DNA of 41,102 nucleotides from an uncultured Eubacteriales bacterium (lineage in GTDB: Bacteria > Bacillota > Clostridia > Oscillospirales > CAG-272): the NCBI GenBank assembly GCA_934446285.1, contig CAKSEI010000003.1, forward strand, positions 1 through 41,102, written 5' to 3'. A program made the translations under genes and the position numbers. Shown here piece by piece: positions 22,197 through 29,094 of the stretch; the stretch's first letter is position 1, and each line of letters opens with the position of its first letter. The notes under the pieces were generated by a model, which ran no database searches, had not been told where the DNA came from, and was given only the letters and a program-made list of their open reading frames with translations.

Positions 22197-23924
22197 TTAC
22201 ACAGCGGTCTGTTCCGGCTGCTTTGCCTTTTCTTTCTCTTCCTCCTCGAGGATGCGGTATGCAACCTTGCCGACAAGTGTTTTCGGGAAGTCCTCACGGA
22301 ATTCCAAGTCATAGGGCATGGCGTATTTCGCTATATTTTTACGGCAATATGCCATGAGTATCGCTTTGCTCTCTATTCTGTCCGCTCCGGGTATGAGCTT
22401 TACGAATGCCTTGACCTTTTGCATTTTGTACGGGTCGGGTACACCTATTACACATGACATCTGAACGAGCGGATGCGCGTCGAGGATATTCTCTATCTGA
22501 CCCGGGTAAATATTATAGCCCGAGCTGATTATCATGCGCTTTGCCCTGCCGCGGAAGTATATAAAGCCCTCCGCGTCCATCGTGCCGAGGTCGCCCGTGT
22601 ATACCCATTTAAGCCCGTCCGCGTGCACACGCAGCGTGTCCGCCGTCTCCTGCGGATGATTCATGTATTCCTTCATTACGGTAGGACCTGCGAGCAGAAT
22701 CTCGCCCTCTTCTCCGTAAGGCAATTCCCTGTCCGTGCCCGGCTCGACTATCTTTATATACGTGTCGGGGAAAGGCACTCCGATACTTCCCGGCTTCGAC
22801 ATGTGAGGAGGCGTGAGGCAGCAGGCGGTGACCGTTTCGGTCGTTCCGTAGCCCTCCCGCACCTGTATGTTGCTCTTGCGGTCGATAAGAAATCTGTCGA
22901 ATTTCTTCTTAAGCTCGGGTGAGAGCGAGTCGCCGCCCGAGAATACGCCCTTGAGGCAGGAGAGGTCCGCCTTTTCCATATTCGGCAGACGAAGGAGCGC
23001 CTCATACAGAGTCGGTACGCCCGCAATGAAGTTGCAGCGATTTTTTACTATCAGCTTCGAGTAGCTCTTCGCCGTGAAACGCGGCACGAGTATACATCTG
23101 CCGCCCGCAGAGAGCATCGTATGTATGCATACACCGAGCCCGAATCCGTGGAAGAGCGGCATTGCGGCAAGCATTTTGTCACCCGGTCGGAACATGGGGT
23201 TCGCGGCAATGACCTGCTGCCCGAGAGCGTTGAAATTCTTATTGGTCAGGACAATGCCCTTTGTCGTGCCCGTCGTTCCGCCGGAATAGAGTATGACGGC
23301 GGGGTCGTCCGCGCCCTTCTGTACCTTGTAATTATAGAAGCAATGTCTGCCGAGGCGCATGAAGTCGTGCCAGCGGATTATCGGTGCGTCCTCGGGGATT
23401 CGCTGTATCTTGCGCCCGTCGGTCAGCATGTAGCCCGCCTTTATCGTGGTGGAAAGCTCATCCTTTATGCTCGCGATGATTATATTGACAAGCGAGGTGT
23501 TTTGTCGTATTTTTTCAAATTTGCCGTAAAACTGGTCGAGTGTTATAGCAGTTACGCTGCGCGATTCGTTGAGATAAAATTCTATCTCCTTTTCGGCGGA
23601 CAGCGGATGTATCATATTTGCAATTCCGCCGACGAGGTTTATCGCGTAGAACATGTAGATTGCCTGCGGGCAGTTGGGCATGGCGACGGTAACGCGGTCG
23701 CCCGAACGCACTCCGATGGTCTTGAGTGCCTTTGCGCACGACTCGATATTCTGCACAAGCCTGCGGTAGCTTGTCGACTTTCCCATGAAATCAAAGGCTA
23801 TGGAATTCGGGTATCGGTCGGCGGATTTTGCAATCGCATCAAACATTGAACCTTCAAAATACTCAAGATGCATGGGTACGCCGTCCGCGTGACTCTCCCA
23901 TGGTGTTTTTGCCGTTATCTCCAT
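22197..23924 (-). CDS. AMP-dependent acyl-CoA synthetase/ligase
   Basis: A 575-residue ANL-superfamily adenylating enzyme that activates a carboxylic (probably fatty) acid with ATP and joins it to CoA or a carrier. Motif A3 (P-loop) is YSGGTTGTTKGIVLTN; A5 is REGYGTTETV; A7/A8 are WVYTGDLG and GFIYFRGRAKRMIISSGYNI; the catalytic lysine region at the C terminus is PKTLVGKVAYR. All core motifs are intact. The ATG overlaps the stop of the upstream gene by one base (TGATG) and has GAGGAGG ten bases upstream, so the two genes form an operon. Substrate chain length cannot be read from sequence. No signal peptide or membrane span. Confidence 0.9.
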   Translation of the reverse strand: MEITAKTPWESHADGVPMHLEYFEGSMFDAIAKSADRYPNSIAFDFMGKSTSYRRLVQNIESCAKALKTIGVRSGDRVTVAMPNCPQAIYMFYAINLVGGIANMIHPLSAEKEIEFYLNESRSVTAITLDQFYGKFEKIRQNTSLVNIIIASIKDELSTTIKAGYMLTDGRKIQRIPEDAPIIRWHDFMRLGRHCFYNYKVQKGADDPAVILYSGGTTGTTKGIVLTNKNFNALGQQVIAANPMFRPGDKMLAAMPLFHGFGLGVCIHTMLSAGGRCILVPRFTAKSYSKLIVKNRCNFIAGVPTLYEALLRLPNMEKADLSCLKGVFSGGDSLSPELKKKFDRFLIDRKSNIQVREGYGTTETVTACCLTPPHMSKPGSIGVPFPDTYIKIVEPGTDRELPYGEEGEILLAGPTVMKEYMNHPQETADTLRVHADGLKWVYTGDLGTMDAEGFIYFRGRAKRMIISSGYNIYPGQIENILDAHPLVQMSCVIGVPDPYKMQKVKAFVKLIPGADRIESKAILMAYCRKNIAKYAMPYDLEFREDFPKTLVGKVAYRILEEEEKEKAKQPEQTAV

Positions 23925-24787
23925 CAGAAATCAACCTCCTCACCGAGCGGTCTGTCGAGCAGCTCCGGCTCTTCAAAAAGCTTGCGCATAAGCGCGAGTG
24001 TACGTGAAAAATAATATCCGTCGGCTATTCTCTCGTCTACCGTCAGTCCGAGGTCAATGCTGTCGCGCATACTTATCTGTCCGTTTTCATCGTAGAACGG
24101 GCGTTTTTTTCTCTCGCCTATGATGCAGAAGAAAGACGTAGTGCCCCAGTTCGTCAGGTGATGGTAGCCCGCATGCAGCTTTATTGAGCCTAAGTTGCTG
24201 AGCAGCACGGAGCTGTAGTACGGGTCGGAGGCAACCATTGCCGCCGGAACCTTTCCGTGTCTGTCGAGCCACATGAGCACATGAAGAATTGCCTTTGAAA
24301 TAGGGCGGGGCAGCTTTAAGAGGATGTCCATTGTATTGTCCGTGCTGTCCTTTTTGCCCGAGCGCGCGCCCGTTATTTGCTCGCGTATGCGTTCGTGCAG
24401 CGTGTCTATGGTGTCCTCGGGGCGGGCACGCAGCCACGCAAGCCCCTCTTCGCTTTTGTCCTCAAATTTCTTCTTGACTATAAAAGCGGCGCTCACGTCG
24501 TTGCGCGCGTACAGATTGTTATTTGCGATGAAATAATTCATACGCGGACGCAGCGTAATTGATTTCAGCATGACGGTAACAATGACCTGAAAAATATTGT
24601 ATTTGTAATCGGGATTGCCTGCGTTCTTTGCGTCAAGGTACCGCGAGACCTTCTCAAGGTCAATGCGTTCGGATATGAACGCCTCGTTGTCGCATCTGTT
24701 CGGGTAAATTACGGATGTCACAAAGTGAATTGCGTCAATATCGCGCAAAAGCCTTGCATCCCGGCGGTCGCCTCGTCTTTTTTTCAT
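23924..24787 (-). CDS. E2-like (2-oxoacid dehydrogenase/CAT-fold) acyltransferase domain protein, active-site His replaced
   Basis: A 287-residue protein resembling the catalytic domain of 2-oxoacid dehydrogenase E2 acyltransferases and chloramphenicol acetyltransferase, with no lipoyl or subunit-binding domain. The C-terminal signature, normally DHRxxDG, reads DERIADG (251-257), so the catalytic His is Glu; the structural Asp-Gly is kept. The segment LSNLGSIKLHAGYHH (197-211) corresponds to the E2 SNLG block. It is translationally coupled to the acyl-CoA ligase downstream, suggesting that the pair hands an activated acyl group to an acceptor, or that this protein only binds acyl-CoA. The ATG at 24787 has AAGGAG nine bases upstream. 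Confidence 0.75.
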   Translation of the reverse strand: MKKRRGDRRDARLLRDIDAIHFVTSVIYPNRCDNEAFISERIDLEKVSRYLDAKNAGNPDYKYNIFQVIVTVMLKSITLRPRMNYFIANNNLYARNDVSAAFIVKKKFEDKSEEGLAWLRARPEDTIDTLHERIREQITGARSGKKDSTDNTMDILLKLPRPISKAILHVLMWLDRHGKVPAAMVASDPYYSSVLLSNLGSIKLHAGYHHLTNWGTTSFFCIIGERKKRPFYDENGQISMRDSIDLGLTVDERIADGYYFSRTLALMRKLFEEPELLDRPLGEEVDF

Positions 24788-24879
24788 AGCATCTGTCTCC
24801 TTAATCATTCCCTTATAATATATCATATTTTGACATATCATGCAATAGAGGTATTTAAAAAAAAGACAGCCGCCCCCAG

Positions 24880-25060
24880 AGAAGCGGCAATAATTGTTTG
24901 TAAACAAATTGATGAGAAACCCTCTGCGCGGGGGTCTCTCATCTTATGCACCTGCGTCGTAAAATCCGGCAGCTTTTTTGAAAAACAAGCTGCGCAAAAA
25001 ACTTCAACAACAGGGGTAAGCAAGAGCGCTTATCAGGCAAAAACTTAAAAAAGGTTAATC
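24880..25060. repeat. Interspersed repeat, module R1 and AAGCTT hairpins
   Basis: A gene-free stretch between the E2-like gene and the M14 gene. It contains the R1 module (TTGTTTGTAAACAAATT, then the ATGAGAAACCCTC/GGGGTCTCTCAT hairpin at about 24912-24941, then CGTAAAATCC) and a GCAGCTTTTTT/AAGCTGC hairpin. Same orientation as the copies at 7.3 and 7.7 kb. Confidence 0.8.
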
Positions 25061-25071
25061 AGGCGCGCTTC

Positions 25072-25974
25072 TCACGCCATGACGGGCAGGTGGAAGAGCG
25101 CCTCGCGCAGACGCGCGTAGGTCGGCAGCAGCATGGAGTGGTCAAGCGGATTTTTGCCCCTGCCGCACTCAAAAGTATAGCCCGGACGCCCGAACTCCGT
25201 GATGAACCAATCCTTCAGCCCGCCGTATGCCGCACCGCCCTCGGGATGCGTAAGCTTATAGCCGCACATGCGCGCAAGAGTTGCGCCGATAGCCCTGCCC
25301 ATCGGGGGGCAATATCCGTTGCAGTCACAGTAAATCTCTTCGCCTTGCGTGTGAAATGCCGCGAGCAGCCGTATGTCCGCCGCCCTTATAAACGAGCATA
25401 CCGCGCCCGTCTCCGGCTCGCTCTCCGGCGCTTCGCCGCTGTATTTCGACGCGCCCGCGACAATCGATGCGGCAAGCTCAAGCTTTTTATACTCCGCAAA
25501 GCCCGCAGCAAAATTGTGATTTAAGTCAACGCCGCGCGCGTTTGCCTGCCAATGCGAAAAGTCCCCGTCGGGGCACATGCCGACAAGCCGCGTGTCGAGC
25601 GGACGCGCACTGTCCGGACCGTGCAGCACAAGCTCCGTGCCGTCCGGATTTAGCATCGGAATTATGTATAAGGTCCGCGTTTCGAGCAGATACGGCATAC
25701 AGAGCGTGTACATTCTCCCTCCGGTCGCCGCAGCCTCGCAATAGTCGGCGGCAAAGCGCAGCAAAAGCGAGCAGGTAAGGTGCTCGGACGCGTGCACGCC
25801 TCCGACGAGCAGCAGCCTTTTGCTCCCGTTTCCTATCTTCAGTACGGGTATGTCCCGCGCGAGAAGACTCTTTCCGCAGGAAAAAACCGAACAAAATCCG
25901 TATGCTTCTTCAAGTGTGCGCAGGCTCGTACACAGCGCGGGGAAGTCGCACGGCATGCTTAAATCAAGTATCAT
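25072..25974 (-). CDS. M14-family zinc carboxypeptidase-like protein
   Basis: A 300-residue M14 metallopeptidase. Zinc ligands are visible as H61 and E64 in GGVHASEH and H208 in AAFHTQGEEIY; the substrate-binding region has RGVDLNHNF (147-155) and the catalytic Glu is E269 in YTFECGRGKNP. The order and spacing fit bacterial M14 enzymes of the gamma-D-glutamyl-(L)-meso-diaminopimelate peptidase type, which cut cell-wall peptides. No signal peptide is apparent, so a role in cytoplasmic recycling of muropeptides is possible. The ATG at 25974 (weak GGTGAT upstream) is favoured; an in-frame start at 26019 adds 15 residues but has no ribosome site. Divergent from 26055. Confidence 0.83.
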   Translation of the reverse strand: MILDLSMPCDFPALCTSLRTLEEAYGFCSVFSCGKSLLARDIPVLKIGNGSKRLLLVGGVHASEHLTCSLLLRFAADYCEAAATGGRMYTLCMPYLLETRTLYIIPMLNPDGTELVLHGPDSARPLDTRLVGMCPDGDFSHWQANARGVDLNHNFAAGFAEYKKLELAASIVAGASKYSGEAPESEPETGAVCSFIRAADIRLLAAFHTQGEEIYCDCNGYCPPMGRAIGATLARMCGYKLTHPEGGAAYGGLKDWFITEFGRPGYTFECGRGKNPLDHSMLLPTYARLREALFHLPVMA

Positions 25975-26019
25975 CAAATCACCGTTCAATAATATGACGT
26001 GCGTCCGCCGATTATTCAT

Positions 26020-26048
26020 TTGATTTTTTTCGCTATATGTGATACAAT
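26020..26048 (+). promoter_or_regulatory. Promoter giving a possible leaderless transcript
   Basis: TTGATT (26020-26025), a 17-base spacer and TACAAT (26043-26048). The -10 element ends only six bases before the ATG at 26055, so transcription would start at or within a few bases of the start codon; no Shine-Dalgarno is seen. Confidence 0.5.
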
Positions 26049-26054
26049 ATCAGC

Positions 26055-26735
26055 ATGAAAAAGATTTTGCGCACCATGGCGGGTGTTTGTGCCGTCACGG
26101 TTCTTCTAAATACGGTGTGCAGCGCTCTGCTGCAGATTGCCTCCGCGAGGCTCTATTACGGCGCGGGAATATTCGGAAAGGGACTTGTCATAACGCTTAC
26201 GGCTCTCTTTGAGGCGGGCGCGGTCGCCTGCCTTTTTGTTTCCGTCGGATGTGTTGTGCGCGCCGCGCGCATACGTGTCTGCGCGGCTCTCGCTCCCGCC
26301 GGAATATATCTGCTCGCCGCCGCGTGCAGCAGCGCGCTCTCCGTACTCACGGCTTACGTCCTCTCCGAGGCGAGGTTGGGAGAATATACCTCCGCGATGT
26401 TTGAGCAGGCCTTTGACGGCATTGTGAAAAGCTCTCTTCTTTCCATGCTGATATGTGCCTTTGTTACGGTATGCGCCTTTATTATCGCATCTGTATTCCG
26501 CCGCAGCCCCGCGCGCCATGCCGCGGTATTCTTCACCGTGCTCTATTCGCTCTACCTGCTCCTGACAGATATTATCTCGACTCTCTCGGATATAGCGGAC
26601 TACGGCTTGCCCGGGAGCACCGCGGATTATGCGTCGCTTATCTGGGTCTTTGTAAGCAGCGCACTGTATATCGTCTGCGGATATTTCTGTCTCTCGCGCA
26701 CTCTGCGTGGGACGGAGGGCACGCGGCGCGGATAA
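26055..26735 (+). CDS. Polytopic membrane protein of unknown function
   Basis: A 226-residue hydrophobic protein I do not recognise. About five transmembrane segments are visible (near 7-28, 42-68, 74-98, 125-147 and 155-178, with another near 190-212). It has a basic C terminus (RTLRGTEGTRRG). It is divergent from the M14 peptidase and is followed within 40 bases by another membrane coding region and yfbR, so the three may be one transcript. The start codon seems to have no ribosome-binding site; see the promoter at 26020. Confidence 0.65.
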   Translation: MKKILRTMAGVCAVTVLLNTVCSALLQIASARLYYGAGIFGKGLVITLTALFEAGAVACLFVSVGCVVRAARIRVCAALAPAGIYLLAAACSSALSVLTAYVLSEARLGEYTSAMFEQAFDGIVKSSLLSMLICAFVTVCAFIIASVFRRSPARHAAVFFTVLYSLYLLLTDIISTLSDIADYGLPGSTADYASLIWVFVSSALYIVCGYFCLSRTLRGTEGTRRG

Positions 26736-26772
26736 AACCTAAAATACACGCACGGGTCTGTGCGCAGGCTTT

Positions 26773-27130
26773 TTGCGCGCCGCGATACCCGTATTCCTTT
26801 CATATATGCTCATAAGCGTTTTCGCATATTTCTCACTCTATGCGAGCGCGGATTTTTACCCTGTCAGCCTGATATACGGCGTGCTGTGGGCATTGCTCTT
26901 TACCCTGACCGCAGTTGCCCTGCCGCGCATACCGTCGCAGGTGCTCTTTATTGCCTCGTGCACACTCTTTTCCGTTTACGGCATGGCTGAGCATATTTAT
27001 TACCGCTATTTCAAAAACGTCCGAGGACGGCTGCACGGAGGAGACTATTATGTACATGACCGAATATACATACCGCAGGATAAAGATAAACGACCTTATC
27101 TTATCCTCCGACTATTACGGGAGGAAATGA
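26773..27130 (+). pseudogene. Small membrane protein interrupted by an apparent +1 frameshift
   Basis: From the TTG at 26773 a frame encodes about three transmembrane helices (FLSYMLISVFAYFSLYASAD, LIYGVLWALLFTLTAVAL, LFIASCTLFSVYG) with codon use like the neighbours. Near 27005-27015, around a run of five A, the coding character moves to the +1 frame (SKTSEDGCTEETIMYMTEY, then RRIKINDLILSSDYYGRK), which stops at 27130 exactly on the yfbR ATG. The original frame instead becomes rich in rare CGA and CTA codons and runs into yfbR. So this is either a frameshifted gene (or sequencing error), or a membrane protein plus a separate 26-codon ORF starting at 27050 with a perfect GGAGGAG six bases upstream. 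Confidence 0.5.
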
Positions 27131-27711
27131 TGAATAACAGCTTCTTTGCCCTTGCCTTCAGGCAGAAATACATACGCAGATGGGGGCTTATGCGCAGTGT
27201 GCGCGACGAGACGCTTTCCGAGCATGCAAACGACGTGGCGGTGCTCGCGCACGCTCTCGCCGTGATAGGAAACACATTTTACGGGAAAAATTACGACACG
27301 GGAAGAGTCGCCGTGTGTGCGCTTTTTCACGACCTGCCGGAGGTATACACGGGCGATATGCCGACTCCGGTAAAGTATTTTAACGACGAGACAAAGGAAA
27401 GCTACCGCCGTGTTGAGGAGCAGGCGGTCGACAGACTGCTGTCAAAGCTGCCGAAGGAGCTGCGTGCGGAATATGACGGCGTGCTGCGCTGTGAAGAGAA
27501 CGAGCCCGAGCTGCGGCGGCTTATTAAATGCGCCGACAAGCTGTCAGCGCTGATAAAATGCATAGAAGAGCAGCGCTCGGGCAATCGCGAATTTGACCGT
27601 GCCCGCGCCGCGACCGAGCGTGCGCTTGCGGCGCTCACCTGCCCCGAGCTTGACTATTTTATGAAGAATATCCTGCCTTACTTCGACCTCACTCTCGACG
27701 AAATGCAGTGA
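27130..27711 (+). CDS. yfbR: 5'-deoxynucleotidase YfbR-like HD hydrolase
   Basis: A 193-residue HD-domain phosphohydrolase that removes phosphate from deoxynucleoside 5'-monophosphates. It matches E. coli YfbR along its length: FALAFRQKYIRRWGLMRSVR, SEH (H32), FHD (H67, D68), TGDMPTPVKYFND and DYFMKNILPYFDLTLDEM. The metal-binding HD pair is intact. The second ATG (27130) is chosen because GGGAGG ends five bases upstream and it overlaps the TGA of the preceding small frame. Its presence near thyX suits nucleotide-pool control, although the two are not in one operon. Confidence 0.9.
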   Translation: MNNSFFALAFRQKYIRRWGLMRSVRDETLSEHANDVAVLAHALAVIGNTFYGKNYDTGRVAVCALFHDLPEVYTGDMPTPVKYFNDETKESYRRVEEQAVDRLLSKLPKELRAEYDGVLRCEENEPELRRLIKCADKLSALIKCIEEQRSGNREFDRARAATERALAALTCPELDYFMKNILPYFDLTLDEMQ

Positions 27712-27764
27712 AAGGCTGCCGAATTTTGCGCCTGCGGCACAAAAGAAGAGAATTCCTCAGCGTG

Positions 27765-27810
27765 ATATGCACCCCTAAAGTCAGACACTTTAGGAGGTGC
27801 ATATTTTATT
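27765..27810 (+). terminator. Terminator-like hairpin after yfbR
   Basis: ATATGCACCCCTAAAGT (27765-27781) pairs with 27787-27804 with one bulged base and a five-base loop, followed by TTTATT. The sequence also resembles ends seen near IS3-type elements, so an insertion-sequence remnant is possible. Confidence 0.6.
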
Positions 27811-27844
27811 TCAAAAAGCAGAAAACTACTCGCCGAAAAATAAA

Positions 27845-27875
27845 ATTCGGCAGTTTTTTTAAAAACTGCCGAAAT
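27845..27875. terminator. Bidirectional terminator between yfbR and the ECF S-component gene
   Basis: TTCGGCAGTTTTT (27846-27858) and AAAAACTGCCGAA (27861-27873) form a perfect 13-bp stem. On the minus strand it is followed by TTTTATTTTT, so it should terminate the B12-uptake transcript. Confidence 0.85.
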
Positions 27876-27882
27876 GAGCGGG

Positions 27883-28404
27883 CTATACCGAGCGCTTGCC
27901 CTCGAGCCGCCGCATTGTCCTTATGAGCGGGACGGCAAGTATGCAAGATACGGTATTTCCTACGCAGTGAGCGATGTCAAACGGAATGCCCGCGGCTATC
28001 CACATAAGCGTCTTGTGCATGTCAAAGCCCATGACAAGCGAGTTGTACGGCGCCCAGAGCGTTCCGTAAACAAGCCCGTGCAGTCCTCCGACGGCACAGT
28101 AAATGAAAGGCTCTGCCTTCGGCGGCAGCTCGCGCGGCAGCAGCATGACCGCTCCCCACATGAATAGCCACATGTACAGGTTCGGCGGCCAGCTGAGCAG
28201 GCTGAAGCCCTCGTACACGCCCTCTAAGATAACGTAAATGTATATCGGTATGAGGGCGCGGCTGCGGTAGACGCGCGTCGTCGAGACGATAAAGAGCGCT
28301 AACAGGTGTATATTCGGCAGCGATTTCATCGCAAATGTCGTAGCGTACATCACTGCGCCTATCATCGAGAGGACGAGCAGCTGCCGCAGAGGTAGCTTTT
28401 TCAC
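27883..28404 (-). CDS. ECF transporter S component, probably for cobalamin or a precursor
   Basis: A 173-residue membrane protein with about five to six helices and the typical small size of ECF substrate-binding (S) components. It starts KKLPLRQLLVLSMIGAVMYA, the usual S-component N terminus with the small-residue motif for docking to EcfT, and has LPNIHLLALFIVS and GLHGLVYGTLWAP. The GTG start overlaps the lipoprotein stop by 4 bases (GTGA), so the two are translationally coupled. Both lie behind a cobalamin riboswitch, which sets the likely substrate. No EcfA or EcfT genes are in the window, so it probably shares a group II energising module. Confidence 0.82.
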   Translation of the reverse strand: MKKLPLRQLLVLSMIGAVMYATTFAMKSLPNIHLLALFIVSTTRVYRSRALIPIYIYVILEGVYEGFSLLSWPPNLYMWLFMWGAVMLLPRELPPKAEPFIYCAVGGLHGLVYGTLWAPYNSLVMGFDMHKTLMWIAAGIPFDIAHCVGNTVSCILAVPLIRTMRRLEGKRSV

Positions 28405-28862
28405 TGCCCTTTTTCAGCCTTGAGGGCGTATGTTACGTCTTTTTCAATCTTTGTCGCGTCGACACCGGTCGTGGCGTATTCGCCGTCAATGTAGAACGAC
28501 CAATAGCTGCCGTCCTCATCGTAGTCGTGTTTCTCGCCGAGAACGGTCTTTACGTAAAGTCCGTATGAGCTCTCCTCGCCCGCGATATCTCCCGCGTCAA
28601 GCATGACCTCGCCTACGGTCTGACCGTCGGTGTATGCATACTCGCGGGTTTCGGTCGTACCGTCGCCCTTTGTAATTTCACACTTGAATTTCAGCTCGGA
28701 CTGTGTATCCGACGAGCTGTCGGACGACGGTGCACTGCTGCTGTCCGACGGAGCGGGGGCGTCCTGCTGTGTTTTGCCGCATGATGTGACTGTCAGTGCG
28801 ATAGCCGTAATTACCGCGATAACAAGAACAAGCGACAGGATTTTTGTAAAAATGTTTTTCAT
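28401..28862 (-). CDS. Surface lipoprotein with a transcobalamin-like C-terminal (DUF4430) domain
   Basis: A 153-residue lipoprotein. The signal peptide ends in a lipobox TVTSC with the acylated Cys at residue 28, followed by a Ser/Asp/Pro linker (about 33-53). The remainder is a DUF4430 domain, the family related to the C-terminal cobalamin-cupping domain of transcobalamin and intrinsic factor; key pieces are TVGEVMLDAG, SYGLYVKTVLG, YWSFYIDGEYATTGVDA and DVTYALK. It is placed between the cobalamin riboswitch and an ECF S component. I infer that it captures cobalamin or a corrinoid outside the membrane and passes it to the transporter. Confidence 0.85.
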   Translation of the reverse strand: MKNIFTKILSLVLVIAVITAIALTVTSCGKTQQDAPAPSDSSSAPSSDSSSDTQSELKFKCEITKGDGTTETREYAYTDGQTVGEVMLDAGDIAGEESSYGLYVKTVLGEKHDYDEDGSYWSFYIDGEYATTGVDATKIEKDVTYALKAEKGQ

Positions 28863-28899
28863 GTTCTTTCTCCTTGTAATTTCTTATATATCAATTGTC

Positions 28900-29090
28900 C
28901 GCGCCTTTATGAGGCTCTCGCTCGGACGCGGTTCGGGAGTAAGTCTTCCGACTTGCGTCGGCTGCAGCGCCTTCTCGGGATAACCCAATGGCTTTGACCT
29001 TTTACGGCGAGGTCCTGCTGCAGCGTTTTTGACGCTTACGGCGGCGTGCCCGTCGGTGATTTTCACACCGTTCCTTTGCTCCCTGCAAAC
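28900..29090 (-). promoter_or_regulatory. Cobalamin (AdoCbl) riboswitch
   Basis: Minus-strand leader with conserved cobalamin-aptamer blocks in order: GGTGTGAAAATCACC (29055-29069) followed by GGGCACGCCGCCGTAA (to about 29037), GCCATTGGG with ATCCCGAGAAGG (28969-28992), and a B12-box-like GTCGGAAGACTTACTC (28937-28952). It begins within about 10 bases of the MATE stop codon and ends about 40 bases before the lipoprotein ATG. No T-run follows, so control is probably at translation, by masking AAGGAGA before the ATG. Confidence 0.88.
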
Positions 29091-29094
29091 GATA

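Noticed and set aside
26773..27711. Single membrane-HD fusion protein of 312 residues
   Set aside because: The linker region has rare codons and poor protein character in that frame, whereas yfbR has its own ribosome site and a family-exact N terminus at 27130.
27765..27804. Insertion-sequence end
   Set aside because: The hairpin resembles IS3-type flanks only from memory and no transposase remnant is nearby; a terminator for yfbR explains it more simply.
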